NCBI GenBank assembly: GCA_049324315.1
Contig: JBMOKU010000025.1
Location: 41,890-105,889, forward strand
DNA from: JBMOKU01 sp049324315
GTDB taxonomy: Bacteria; Bacillota; Clostridia; Peptostreptococcales; Thermotaleaceae
Reading direction: 5' to 3'
Length of the DNA: 64,000 nucleotides
Shown in pieces: positions 32,969 through 42,542 of the stretch. The notes below the pieces were generated by a model. It was not told where the DNA came from. It saw only the letters and a program-made list of their open reading frames with translations, and did no database searches. Within the stretch, counting starts at the first letter, position 1. Every line of letters starts with the position of its first letter. Position numbers and translations under genes: made by a program.

Positions 32969-33625
32969 ATGTCAAATAGCTTTGTGGACATACAAGGGGA
33001 TGAATTAGAGAGCTTCATAAGACATATTGAGCGTCATAAGGGCATCCGTATGTTCGTTAATAACTTAGCCAAGAACAAAAGGATTCAATCACAAGAATAT
33101 ACTGTTTTAAAAGCGGAAAGATGCAATATTGAAGATCTTAAACTATCTTTTTTCGTATTGGGTTTACAGGATGACAAGGTAAAAATCGTATATGTTGAAA
33201 CAGAAGGGGAATATTCTATTTATGCAAGCTGTATCGAAGAAGAAAACGGAAAAGAAATCATGAAGGGATATCAACTGTACAATCATGGCATAAAACACAT
33301 CATAACACGAGACTATGACGCGCAATTTAAAAAAGATTTGCAGACTTTAAAAGAACAAGAAACACAAACAAAAAAACGATCGGCCAGTAAGGAAGGGATT
33401 CCATGCATTTATGGAAATTGGTGTGGACCTGGGTGCAGTGGGCCGGGAGATCCCATAAGCCCTGTGGATGCATGCTGTAAAGAACACGATCTGTGCTATG
33501 GTGAAAAAGGATATTTTAACCGCAGTTGTGACGATGCACTGGTGGACTGCCTTGCACCATACGTTGTTCAGGGCGATAAATGGGCTATCATTATTAGTAA
33601 ATGGTTTAAGCGTAAGCGAAAATGA
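32969..33625 (+). CDS. Bacterial phospholipase A2-like protein with novel N-terminal domain
   Basis: 218 residues. The C-terminal half has a PLA2 signature: a Ca2+-binding loop YGNWCGPGCSGPG (148-160) and the catalytic DACCKEHDLCYGEK with His173-Asp174. Several Cys could form disulphides (C169, C170, C176, C187, C194). The N-terminal ~130 residues are polar with no recognised domain. No signal peptide is visible, odd for a disulphide-rich PLA2; export by another route or a cytoplasmic target is possible. Basic C-terminus (KWFKRKRK). A ribosome site (AAAGGGTG) lies before the ATG. Confidence 0.75.
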   Translation: MSNSFVDIQGDELESFIRHIERHKGIRMFVNNLAKNKRIQSQEYTVLKAERCNIEDLKLSFFVLGLQDDKVKIVYVETEGEYSIYASCIEEENGKEIMKGYQLYNHGIKHIITRDYDAQFKKDLQTLKEQETQTKKRSASKEGIPCIYGNWCGPGCSGPGDPISPVDACCKEHDLCYGEKGYFNRSCDDALVDCLAPYVVQGDKWAIIISKWFKRKRK

Positions 33626-33685
33626 TGTGATGATATAATAGTGGCTGACTGATAAGTAGATAATCCTTAGATGATTGAATAATAG

Positions 33686-33713
33686 CTAAAAACCCCTTGT
33701 AGAGGGGTTTTAG
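33686..33713. terminator. Terminator between convergent genes
   Basis: CTAAAAACCCC pairs with GGGGTTTTAG. Symmetric enough to serve both strands. Confidence 0.85.
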
Positions 33714-33751
33714 TATGAATGCGACTAAATATGGAAGCTTGCTATGAAAAA

Positions 33752-34318
33752 CTAATTAATAATTCCTCCGGACACGATGAGTTTTACTGCGGCCTCAACA
33801 GATAGATCTGCATGAATAATATCTTCTTCGGGAATCATAACCAGCATGCCTGAGGTGGGGTTGGGAGTCGTTGGAATAAAAATACTTTTCATTCTTCTTC
33901 CGATCTTGACTTCCATTTCATTGGGAGCATCGGCAGTAATGAAACCTATGGCATAAATGTCTTTGGAAGGATAGCGGACAAATACCACCGATTTAAATGC
34001 TTTTTTTTGATCGCTAAAGATCGTATCCATTACTTGTTTAATTGAAACATAGACTGTATTAAAGATAGGAATTTTTTTAATCGTACTCTCTGTTATTTCA
34101 ATGAGTTTTTTGCCTAGATAATTGGAGGCAACAATTCCTGCAGTAAATATTAAAAGAACTGTTAAGATAAATCCTACACCGACGAGAGGCAAATCAAACC
34201 AACTTTCTAGGGGCTCTCGAAAAATAGAATCTATACTGTTAAATAACCAAAACATAATACTTATAGTAGCTGTGATTGGAATTAATACAAATAATCCTGT
34301 TATGAATACCTTCTTCAT
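33752..34318 (-). CDS. DUF502 family membrane protein
   Basis: 188 residues. Two N-terminal membrane helices (~5-27 and ~48-70) precede a cytoplasmic or outer domain. IPIFNTVYVSIKQVMDTI and FIPTTPNPTSGMLVMIPEED are signature stretches of DUF502. The function is unknown; some relatives are linked to membrane lipid stress. A monocistronic unit as far as can be seen. Confidence 0.85.
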   Translation of the reverse strand: MKKVFITGLFVLIPITATISIMFWLFNSIDSIFREPLESWFDLPLVGVGFILTVLLIFTAGIVASNYLGKKLIEITESTIKKIPIFNTVYVSIKQVMDTIFSDQKKAFKSVVFVRYPSKDIYAIGFITADAPNEMEVKIGRRMKSIFIPTTPNPTSGMLVMIPEEDIIHADLSVEAAVKLIVSGGIIN

Positions 34319-34675
34319 AGGATGGGCCCTCCGCGAAAATGAACATTGAAGTTTTACGTGTGTAAAATAAACATGAAGTAAGTGTACTTCTTTATTGTAT
34401 AAATAGCGAATCGTATAATAGCCGAAATGATAGAAATAGAATAGTTAAGCAGTGAGCAAAACAAATTAGCTGATTGTTTCTTATGCTATATACAATTATC
34501 GACATTTTTTGCAGCTATACCAAAACTAGGATAAAAAGTATGCAGCCATTGGGATGAATCAGATGAATTGATGATAAAGACATAAATAAAATAAAGCCAT
34601 CCCAAGGAGGAGGGCTTTATTCTGGGCATGGTTCGTGTTGAGAAGAACTATATTTATTCCGGATATTTCTATTAA
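34319..34675. other. Intergenic region with terminator
   Basis: About 350 bases, AT-rich. It holds the promoter of the DUF502 gene at one end and the terminator of the ion permease at the other. I see no gene or repeat in it. Confidence 0.5.
34588..34622 (-). terminator. Terminator of the ion permease gene
   Basis: On the minus strand ATAAAGCC pairs with GGCTTTAT, followed by TTTATTT. About 55 bases past the stop. Confidence 0.7.
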
Positions 34676-35956
34676 TCAACGCACATAAAACAAGTATAAA
34701 TATACTGTTGAGATGATAATTGATAAAAGCATTAAAGGGAACGCAAGCTTCATATATTCAAAAAAGGATATCTTATGCTTGTGCTTTTCAAGTATACCGG
34801 CCACCACCACATTGGCAGAAGCACCCACCAGTGTACCATTACCCCCTAGACATGCACCAAGGGCAAGGGACCACCATAGAGGTGTGATATCCATATTTGT
34901 CAGGGTTCCTATACTTTGAATTAGGGGTATCATGGTAGCTACAAAAGGAATATTATCTAAAAACGCAGATACAATACCTGAAACCCAAAGAATGAGAAGT
35001 GTTGTAGATAAAAGGTTACCATTGGTTATGGAAATCACTTTCTTTGCAATAAACTCAATAATTCCCACTTCTTCTAAAGCGCCTACCAGAATAAAAAGGA
35101 AGGCGAAAAAAAATATAGTTAGCCATTCAATTTCCTGAAAGATCTCTTCAGGATCTACTTTGCTAACAAGCAGCAAAATAGAGGCCCCAGTCAAAGCAAC
35201 CACAGCAGTCTCAAGATGAATAAATTGGTGAAGTACAAATCCCGCTATTGTTATAAAGAGGACAATCAGCGATTTTACCAGTAATTGTGTATCTTTTAAG
35301 GATAAATTTTCATCAAATTCCATGATTTTGTGTTTTAATTCATCTTTAACATGAAGTTGTGAGTAAAAGATTCTCTTGATGATGAGTATGGTTACGATAA
35401 ATATAACAATTACAACCGGGGAGAGATTGATGATAAAATCCATGAAACCCAATGATGTTTCACTACCGATCATGATATTTGGAGGGTCACCAATTAAGGT
35501 GGCAGTACCCCCTATATTGGCAGCTAATATTTGTACAATCATGAAGGGAATGGGATCAATTTCTAATGTTTCGGTAATGACTAATGTAACAGGAGCGATA
35601 AGTAAAACGGTGGTTACATTATCTAAAAAAGCTGAAGATACAGCGGTAACGAGTGCTAACATTATTAGAATACGCAGGGGATCTCCCTTAGCAGATTTTG
35701 CGGATTTTATTGCAATATATTGAAATAGACCAGTTCTTTTCAAAATATTGATAATAATCATCATACCAATAAGAAGTAAGATCGTATCGAAATCAACAGC
35801 TTCAATCGCCACTTCTAAATTAATGATTTTGAATAATACCAGTAAAGTGGCACCCAAAAAAGCGATGGTGGTACGATTAATTTTTTCAGATATGATAACG
35901 CCATAGGTTAGGACAAAGATACTGGTTACTATAAATAGCTGTAGTGTGTTTGACAT
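34676..35956 (-). CDS. ArsB/NhaD-type ion permease
   Basis: 426 residues, about 11-12 membrane helices in two repeats. Each repeat carries a re-entrant motif: SSAFLDNVTTVLLIAP and then GGTATLIGDPPNIMIG in the first half; SAFLDNIPFVATMIP and GGNGTLVGASANVV in the second. That is the SLC13/P-protein/ArsB group (CitMHS superfamily). Substrate could be arsenite, citrate, or Na+/H+; nothing nearby decides it. A good ribosome site (AAGGAGG) precedes the ATG. Confidence 0.85.
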   Translation of the reverse strand: MSNTLQLFIVTSIFVLTYGVIISEKINRTTIAFLGATLLVLFKIINLEVAIEAVDFDTILLLIGMMIIINILKRTGLFQYIAIKSAKSAKGDPLRILIMLALVTAVSSAFLDNVTTVLLIAPVTLVITETLEIDPIPFMIVQILAANIGGTATLIGDPPNIMIGSETSLGFMDFIINLSPVVIVIFIVTILIIKRIFYSQLHVKDELKHKIMEFDENLSLKDTQLLVKSLIVLFITIAGFVLHQFIHLETAVVALTGASILLLVSKVDPEEIFQEIEWLTIFFFAFLFILVGALEEVGIIEFIAKKVISITNGNLLSTTLLILWVSGIVSAFLDNIPFVATMIPLIQSIGTLTNMDITPLWWSLALGACLGGNGTLVGASANVVVAGILEKHKHKISFFEYMKLAFPLMLLSIIISTVYLYLFYVR

Positions 35957-36279
35957 GGTAATGTCCTCCTTTTAGATGGTAATGGATCTCAATACAAAAT
36001 ATATAATAAATCAATTCTACTCTTAATTTTTTAAATAAGAAAATCTGTTTTATCAGCTAAAAAGGCAAAAAAACACGGAATCCGTCAATCTATAGGAAAG
36101 AGTTATTGCGCGCACACTCCCTATTGAGATTAGTCATTCAATATTGCGTTATCATGAAATTTGTTTCAAAAAGAAAAAGACTCTTACGAAACAGAGTCTT
36201 TTCATTATTTTATAAAATGCAGGTGAAAGCTTAAAAGATGATTTAGGTTTATAAAACAAAGGATTTTAAGGTGTATACA
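35957..36279. other. Intergenic region with one terminator
   Basis: About 320 bases. It holds the promoter of the permease gene and, at 36174-36203, the terminator of the gene to the right. Nothing else was recognised. Confidence 0.5.
36174..36203 (-). terminator. Terminator of the 161-residue hypothetical gene
   Basis: AAAGACTCT pairs with AGAGTCTTT; on the minus strand it is followed by TTTCTTTTT. Confidence 0.8.
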
Positions 36280-36765
36280 CTATTTTAATGAGTCAGGATC
36301 TTTATCAAAATATACTCTTTGACTTTGCTCCTTTGTCTCAAAAATTAGTGTTTGTAACTCGTTGATGACGGTTTCAATCTTTTCTGTCTGTGAACGAGAA
36401 ATGTTATAGTATAAATATAAATCTTCAAAGTTTCTTAATATAGTACTGATGCTTTTGTTTATCTCTATGAATTTATCAAACTTCTTACTGTTTTTTGCGT
36501 TTTTAATTTGTGCAATATCATGGGCAATGATATTGATCACATCTTCTTCTGACTCGTAGGTGCCAATATTTAAAGGGTATGGAGCACGTCTTTGAAGAAA
36601 AAACTTATCCTTCTTATTAAGATGATATACGTACTTAATAACTGTATCGTCAATTTGAAAACGTACATAATGTAAAAAACCTCGTAAGACTTCCACTTCT
36701 CCGCCCATCTGTTTAAGCTTAATGTTGTGAATCTCCTTTTCTACACCTAAAAACAGCTCACTCAT
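36280..36765 (-). CDS. Hypothetical cytoplasmic protein, 161 residues
   Basis: I do not recognise the family. It has no signal or membrane helix. The first ~85 residues look like mixed alpha/beta with a basic patch (KKDKFFLQRRAPYP), and the rest is helical and charged. It sits alone between two intergenic hairpins, with a terminator. A good ribosome site is not obvious (AAAGGGGAAAA before the ATG). Confidence 0.6.
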   Translation of the reverse strand: MSELFLGVEKEIHNIKLKQMGGEVEVLRGFLHYVRFQIDDTVIKYVYHLNKKDKFFLQRRAPYPLNIGTYESEEDVINIIAHDIAQIKNAKNSKKFDKFIEINKSISTILRNFEDLYLYYNISRSQTEKIETVINELQTLIFETKEQSQRVYFDKDPDSLK

Positions 36766-37162
36766 GACAATTTTCCCCTTTACATATAAAAGTATAGTAG
36801 ATGCTATTTTTTCACCTATCCTTTCGATAGGATAGCATCATTCTACTCCTTTTTTAGCAATATTACGAACCTGCAATATTCATTAAATAACCAAAATTGC
36901 ATAATGAAATATAGTCTGTACAAAATAGATAATGAAATCATTCAATTGATCAGTTTATCACCTTTTCTTTATGGGGGATTGATCTAGAGGTATCATTAGC
37001 ATTTAATTTATTTGAATGATTCAACGATGATAAGTAAATATTATTCAATATATTGTCTTTTTCATAAAACAGCAAGGCTTTATTAAAACTTGGGGAACGA
37101 TTAAAAGGAGAAGTTTTAGGCTATATTTTATATATGAATATTGCTTACATGGAGGATTTATA
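36766..37162. other. Intergenic region before the cyanophycin operon
   Basis: About 400 bases. It contains one inverted repeat: GATGCTAT (36800-36807) pairs with ATAGCATC (36832-36839), enclosing CCTATC/GATAGG. The rest is AT-rich and must hold the promoter of the cyanophycinase gene. No riboswitch was recognised. Confidence 0.5.
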
Positions 37163-37972
37163 ATGGGATCAAGGAGAAATGGCACCCTTCTGATCATTGG
37201 AGGGGCAGAAGATAAAAAGGGTAAAATGGAAATTTTAAAAGAATTTATAAAAATAATGGGGAGCGCAGATTCAAAACTGATGGTCTTAACTACGGCAACA
37301 AAACAACCTGAGGTTGTTGGAGATGAATATAGGAGGGTTTTTGAGAAACTTGGTGTTTCGAATATTGATATTTTAAATATTGACACACGGAATGACGCCA
37401 ATAATGATGATTATATTTCAAGAATACGAAAATCAAAGGGAATTTTTTTTACTGGTGGTGATCAACTGAGGATCACCAGTATCATTGGTGGTACAAAAGC
37501 ATATGACGTACTCCGAGAAATTTACAATAACGGTGCGATTATTGCAGGTACAAGCGCAGGTGCATCGGCCATGAGCAATATCATGATCGTCGAGGGAGAT
37601 AGTAATGAACCTGCAAGAAAATGTACCTTAAAGGTTGCTCCAGGACTAAGCCTTTTTAGCAACGTTATTATTGATCAACACTTTGCTCAAAGAGGCAGAA
37701 TAGGAAGATTATTATGTGGCGTTGCTGAAAATCCTGATGTGTTAGGTATAGGAATAGATGAAGATACGGCTATTGTTGTACACACCGATGATTACTTTGA
37801 GGTAGTCGGGACAAATTCGGTGACTATTATCGATGGGAAGACCATTAAAAATTCAAATGTTTCAGAACTCAAACCTGAGGAAATATTAGCAATAACAAAT
37901 ATAACACTTCATGTTCTACCAAAAGGATATGGATTTAACTTGATAAATAGAGAAGTATTAAAGCTAAACTAG
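37163..37972 (+). CDS. cphB: Cyanophycinase
   Basis: 269 residues, peptidase family S51. Family features: LLIIGGAEDKKG near the start, IFFTGGDQLRIT, the serine nucleophile in IIAGTSAGASAMS, and DQHFAQRGRIGRL. It cleaves cyanophycin, the Asp-Arg copolymer, to beta-Asp-Arg dipeptides. No signal peptide is visible, so it is probably the cytoplasmic form. GGAGG precedes the ATG. The synthetase follows 33 bases after the stop in the same direction, the usual pairing. Confidence 0.92.
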   Translation: MGSRRNGTLLIIGGAEDKKGKMEILKEFIKIMGSADSKLMVLTTATKQPEVVGDEYRRVFEKLGVSNIDILNIDTRNDANNDDYISRIRKSKGIFFTGGDQLRITSIIGGTKAYDVLREIYNNGAIIAGTSAGASAMSNIMIVEGDSNEPARKCTLKVAPGLSLFSNVIIDQHFAQRGRIGRLLCGVAENPDVLGIGIDEDTAIVVHTDDYFEVVGTNSVTIIDGKTIKNSNVSELKPEEILAITNITLHVLPKGYGFNLINREVLKLN

Positions 37973-38005
37973 CAAAATTATATGAATATACAGGAGGATA
38001 CAAAA

Positions 38006-40744
38006 GTGAAAATCAATGATATCGTGCTTCTTTCCGGAAGGAACATATATTGTCATAAACCCGTTGTCAGAATGATACTTGATATTGAAGAGTTGGATAA
38101 CAAAACAACCAAGGATGTTATCGGTTTTAATGATACACTCATAAGTCTTTTTCCTACTTTAGAAGAGCATTACTGTGGGTTAGGATATAGGGGAGGATTT
38201 GTCCAACGACTTAGAGAGGGCACTTACTTCGGCCATGTTGTGGAGCATTTAGCCCTTGAACTGCAAAGCTTATTGGGATATGAAGTAGCTTATGGCAAAA
38301 CCCGTTTAAAACAAGAGCCTTCTTTATACTATATAATATTTGAATATCATCATAATACGGTGGCAATCGAATGCGCAAGGAAAGCGGTTCAGATTATTGA
38401 AAGAATTATTAATAGGGAAGCGGTTGATAAAGATAGTATTTTAGCACATCTACACAAACGAAAGAATGAATATGAACTAGGACCCAGTACACGGGCAATT
38501 TTTGATGAAGCAAAAAAAAGGGGTATTCCTGTCATGAGGCTGGGAAATGAAAGCATATTGCAATTAGGATATGGAAAATATTCCAGGACGGTACAAGCTG
38601 CCCTAACGGATTCCACCAGTTGTATATCTGTTGATATTGCATGCAATAAACAGTTAACAAAGGAAATTCTTGAGGAAAACAATATTCCCGTTCCCTTTGG
38701 AGATATTGCATATACCGTAGAAGATGCCATGGCCATTGCCCAAGATATTGGATTTCCAGTTGTACTAAAACCCCTTAATGGCAATCAAGGAAAAGGCGTA
38801 GTTATTAACTTGTGTTGTGAGGATGATATTAAAGAGGCGTTTAAAATACCATTAGCGTATGGCAGTGCGGTTCTTGTAGAAAAATTTATCAGTGGAAGAG
38901 ACTATCGAGTTTTGGTTATAGGTGATAAGGTAGCAGCGGTATCTGAGAGGATTCCGCCATTTGTCATTGGAGATGGATGTCACACCATTAAAGAGCTTAT
39001 AGAACGAGAGAACAATAATATACTGAGAGGCGAAGATCATGAAAAACCTCTAACGAAAATCAAGCTTGATAATATTGCGATGAATTATTTAAAGAGAAAT
39101 GGTTTAGAGGAAAGTACCATTCCTGAAAAAAAACAAATCATCCGATTAAGAGATAATGCTAACCTTAGTACAGGTGGTACTGCAAGGGAATGTATAAAGG
39201 AAATTCATCCAGACAATGCGTCTATTGCTGTAAAAGCTGCCAAAGCTATTGGCTTAGACATAGCCGGCATAGATATCAAAGCGGATGATATCGGAAATTC
39301 CATCTATGAATCTCAAGGGGCTGTCATAGAGATTAATGCCGCTCCCGGACTTCGTATGCATCTACATCCCGGGGAAGGAAATAAAACAAATGTTGCTTCG
39401 GATATTATAGATTTATTATTTCCTTCGAATACGCCCCATTCTATTCCTATTGTAGCGATAACAGGGACAAACGGCAAAACAACCACCACTAGATTAATAA
39501 AATATACCCTTGCGCAAATGGGTAAAACAGTCGGAATGACTTCCACAAGCGGCATTTATATTGGAGATGAATGTATTTTAAAAGGTGATAATACAGGCCC
39601 TTTTAGCGCGAAGGTAGTATTAAAAAATAAAAAAATAGATGCTGCAGTTTTAGAGGTGGCCAGAGGCGGTATGATTAAAAGAGGATTAGGGTATGACCTT
39701 GCCGACGTAGGGATTATTACAAATATCAGTGATGATCATATTGGTCTCGATGATATCAATTCCCTTGAAGATCTAGCTTTTGTTAAGTCCTTAGTCATTG
39801 AAGCAGTCAAACCTGAAGGATATTCTGTACTTAATGCAGATGATGAAATGGCTGAGTATTTTGTCAAAAGGGCTAGAGGGAATATCATATTGTTCTCAAA
39901 AGATCATAAAAACCCTATATTAGGTAGACATGTAAAAAATGGTGGGAAAGCTCTGTTTGTAAGAGATAATATAATTTTTGTACATAATGCATCCCAGGAG
40001 ACACCACTTATAGATAGTAGGGATATTCCGATTACATTTCATGGCAGCTTAGAGTGCAATATTGAAAATTCACTTTCTGCAGCCTCTGCTCTATATGCAT
40101 TAGATATACCTTTACATGCTATAAAAGAAGGTTTAATGAGCTTTAAACCGGACATAGAAATGAATCCCGGCAGGTTCAATATATTCGATATGGGTTACTT
40201 CAAGGTTATGATTGATTATGGTCATAATCATGGAGGCTATGAAGCAGTTGGAAAGTTTGCACAAAAACTGGATGTATCCAGGATAATTGGTATTATAGGC
40301 GTGCCTGGTGATAGGACAAACGAAAGCATCACAAAAGTTGGTGCTCTATGTGCAAGAATCTTTTCGAAAATATATATAAAGGAAGATCGTGACTTAAGGG
40401 GCAGGAAACCGGGGGAAGTGGCTAATTTATTATATGAAGGATTACGATCCAATGGTTTTACACCAGATCATGTTAGCGTGATCCTTAGTGAAACAGAAGC
40501 GTTAACAGCAGCAATGGTAGAGGCTCAAGAAGGAGATATGGTTATATTCTTTTATGAAGAACTAGAACCTGCTTTGAATCTAATAAACCAAATGAAAACG
40601 GAGATTCAAAATAGTAATTTATCCAATATAGTTAAATTTGATAACTATTATATAAAAACACCCGTATCCCTGTTAGATAATCAAGCGATAGAAGACAACG
40701 AAAAATTATCTGTGGAGTCTGTAAAAACACTGGTGGAAGTCTAG
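38006..40744 (+). CDS. cphA: Cyanophycin synthetase
   Basis: About 912 residues. An N-terminal domain (~1-160) opens with VKINDIVLLSGRNIYCHKPV. An ATP-grasp domain (~215-470) adds aspartate to the backbone. A Mur ligase-like domain (~480-870, P-loop ITGTNGKTTTT) adds arginine side chains. The GTG at 38006 has AGGAGG 9 bases upstream and gives the family's normal start. The ATG at 37982 is 5' of that ribosome site. It makes a nitrogen and carbon store from Asp and Arg. A hairpin overlapping the stop ends the operon. Confidence 0.93.
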   Translation: MKINDIVLLSGRNIYCHKPVVRMILDIEELDNKTTKDVIGFNDTLISLFPTLEEHYCGLGYRGGFVQRLREGTYFGHVVEHLALELQSLLGYEVAYGKTRLKQEPSLYYIIFEYHHNTVAIECARKAVQIIERIINREAVDKDSILAHLHKRKNEYELGPSTRAIFDEAKKRGIPVMRLGNESILQLGYGKYSRTVQAALTDSTSCISVDIACNKQLTKEILEENNIPVPFGDIAYTVEDAMAIAQDIGFPVVLKPLNGNQGKGVVINLCCEDDIKEAFKIPLAYGSAVLVEKFISGRDYRVLVIGDKVAAVSERIPPFVIGDGCHTIKELIERENNNILRGEDHEKPLTKIKLDNIAMNYLKRNGLEESTIPEKKQIIRLRDNANLSTGGTARECIKEIHPDNASIAVKAAKAIGLDIAGIDIKADDIGNSIYESQGAVIEINAAPGLRMHLHPGEGNKTNVASDIIDLLFPSNTPHSIPIVAITGTNGKTTTTRLIKYTLAQMGKTVGMTSTSGIYIGDECILKGDNTGPFSAKVVLKNKKIDAAVLEVARGGMIKRGLGYDLADVGIITNISDDHIGLDDINSLEDLAFVKSLVIEAVKPEGYSVLNADDEMAEYFVKRARGNIILFSKDHKNPILGRHVKNGGKALFVRDNIIFVHNASQETPLIDSRDIPITFHGSLECNIENSLSAASALYALDIPLHAIKEGLMSFKPDIEMNPGRFNIFDMGYFKVMIDYGHNHGGYEAVGKFAQKLDVSRIIGIIGVPGDRTNESITKVGALCARIFSKIYIKEDRDLRGRKPGEVANLLYEGLRSNGFTPDHVSVILSETEALTAAMVEAQEGDMVIFFYEELEPALNLINQMKTEIQNSNLSNIVKFDNYYIKTPVSLLDNQAIEDNEKLSVESVKTLVEV

Positions 40745-40761
40745 CGTTAGCGTAGACTTCC
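40735..40761 (+). terminator. Terminator overlapping the cphA stop
   Basis: GGAAGTCTAGCG and CGTAGACTTCC form the arms. The following T-tract is weak (CTTTCTTG). Confidence 0.55.
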
Positions 40762-40883
40762 GCTTTCTTGTAAAGTTTTCTATCATAGTAAGACATAAGT
40801 CATAGAAGTTTTGTTTGAAGTGAGACAAGCTTATATGATGGTTTAAACTGAAGAAAGGAGACAGAAGATTATATTAGGAGAAT

Positions 40884-41744
40884 TTATTCTATTGACTTAC
40901 GAGAACCTTCAGATAATAAATCTGCCAATGCCACAAGAAATAAGTAACAAATTAGGATCAATGTAATTTCAGAATAATGAAACCAACTCATGCTTAGTCT
41001 GAATTGGTATCCTAAACCTCCCGCACCTACAAATCCAACAACAATTGTCGTGCGGATAATTACTTCCCAACGATATAGTATAAAAGTAATAAACTTTGGC
41101 ATAACAGTGGGTAATACGCCATAAATAAGTATTTGACCGGTATTTGCCCCGCTGGAAGCCAAATTTCTTATTGGTCTTAAATCTAAATCTTCAACAACTT
41201 CTGCACAAAGTTTTCCAAGTATGCCAAAGTTGTGTAAAGCTAAGGCCAACGCTCCCGGCAAAATACCCGGCTTTAAAATAAAGATAATGAGCATGGCCCA
41301 AACCAACTCAGGGATCGCCCTTGAAAATATATATAAAAAGCGTATGAATCCGAATAAAAACCAACGATACCATTTCTTTGTTATCGTTAATGTACCGTCT
41401 GCTGCATTTCTTGCCGCCGGAATTACCGTCAAAATCATGCCAACGGCTGCAAATCCTACAGCCATAACACTCATCTGCAGCGTTTCATAGGTTAGTTTCA
41501 AAGCATTTTTCCAATTCTCCGGGCTATTGAAAGCAGGTGTACTCTCCCCAACACCCAACATGCTTTTTACAAATTTTCCTGCATAAAAGATATTTTTGTC
41601 GGAAAATAGACTGCCTAAATCTGCCTTATCTACATTGAATATGAATGCCCATGAGGCAATGATCATTATGAAAGCGATCAGTATGGAGAACTTTACGAAA
41701 TCCAAGGGTCGCCGCTTCTGTATGCAAAATATCTGCTCTCTCAT
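40884..41744 (-). CDS. PhnE-type ABC permease, second subunit
   Basis: About 286 residues, six or so membrane helices. It has the binding-protein-dependent transport motif (FGILGKLCAEVVEDLDLRPI with a following Gly-rich loop), matching PhnE/PtxC-like permeases. The ATG at 41744 overlaps the upstream stop (ATGA) and has GAAGAGG 8 bases ahead. An upstream ATG at 41777 lies inside the previous gene. It is the last gene of the four-gene transporter operon. Confidence 0.85.
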   Translation of the reverse strand: MREQIFCIQKRRPLDFVKFSILIAFIMIIASWAFIFNVDKADLGSLFSDKNIFYAGKFVKSMLGVGESTPAFNSPENWKNALKLTYETLQMSVMAVGFAAVGMILTVIPAARNAADGTLTITKKWYRWFLFGFIRFLYIFSRAIPELVWAMLIIFILKPGILPGALALALHNFGILGKLCAEVVEDLDLRPIRNLASSGANTGQILIYGVLPTVMPKFITFILYRWEVIIRTTIVVGFVGAGGLGYQFRLSMSWFHYSEITLILICYLFLVALADLLSEGSRKSIE

Positions 41745-42541
41745 ACTGTCAACCTCTTCCGAAGTAAATTGCTCCACAGATCAATCAATACGATCAATAC
41801 GATTAAAAAGAACATATATGTCCAAACCTTGCTGTAGTTTAAATCAGCCAGAGATAACTGTATTTGATAACCTAAGCCACCTAAACCGACAAAACTCATA
41901 ATGGTTGAAGAACGAACCGCACACTCAAATCGATACATAGTATAGCTAATCATGTCTACCTTAGCCATAGGCAAATAGCCGTAGCATAAAAGCTGAAGCG
42001 GAGAAGCACCGGATGCTTTTAAAGCTTGTATTGGCTCATGGGGAACATCATTCAAAATGTCCGCAAAAATACGTCCCAATGTTCCACCGTAGGGGATGGC
42101 TAAAGCGAATATTGCAGCAAAGGGTGATAATCCGACGGCAGCTACAAATAACCATGCCCAAACCAATTCATGAATAGCTCTCATGAATCCCAGCAGACCC
42201 CTAAATATGCTTTTAGAAAATAGACAGCTGGATGTTTTCGCCGCAAGAATGCCGGAAGCCAAAATCCCCAGAATGAATGCAATAATTACTGCCAGCGTTA
42301 TGCCTGCCACTGCATAGGCTAGAGTTCGCCATGTTGAAACAAAGGCAAGTGTTAGTACTTCTAAAGATAAATCAGGTTGAAAAAAAGCTTGAAAAATTTG
42401 AAAAATTGTAACCCTTCCCCCTGGATGGAAAAGACCCGGCCCCCATTCGATGGATAAAAGACTCCAAATAAAAACGAGAATCAGTAGTATAGACAGGAGT
42501 GTTTTTTTATGAAAATGGAGGGACTTCTTCAGCGATTGCAT
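41741..42541 (-). CDS. PhnE-type ABC permease, first subunit
   Basis: 266 residues. Same family as the preceding one, with YGGTLGRIFADILNDVPHEP in the EAA loop and about six membrane helices. It lies one base after the ATPase gene. Two permease genes suggest a heterodimeric channel. The ligand is probably an oxyanion such as phosphonate, phosphite or selenate. Confidence 0.85.
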   Translation of the reverse strand: MQSLKKSLHFHKKTLLSILLILVFIWSLLSIEWGPGLFHPGGRVTIFQIFQAFFQPDLSLEVLTLAFVSTWRTLAYAVAGITLAVIIAFILGILASGILAAKTSSCLFSKSIFRGLLGFMRAIHELVWAWLFVAAVGLSPFAAIFALAIPYGGTLGRIFADILNDVPHEPIQALKASGASPLQLLCYGYLPMAKVDMISYTMYRFECAVRSSTIMSFVGLGGLGYQIQLSLADLNYSKVWTYMFFLIVLIVLIDLWSNLLRKRLTV

Positions 42542-42542
42542 C

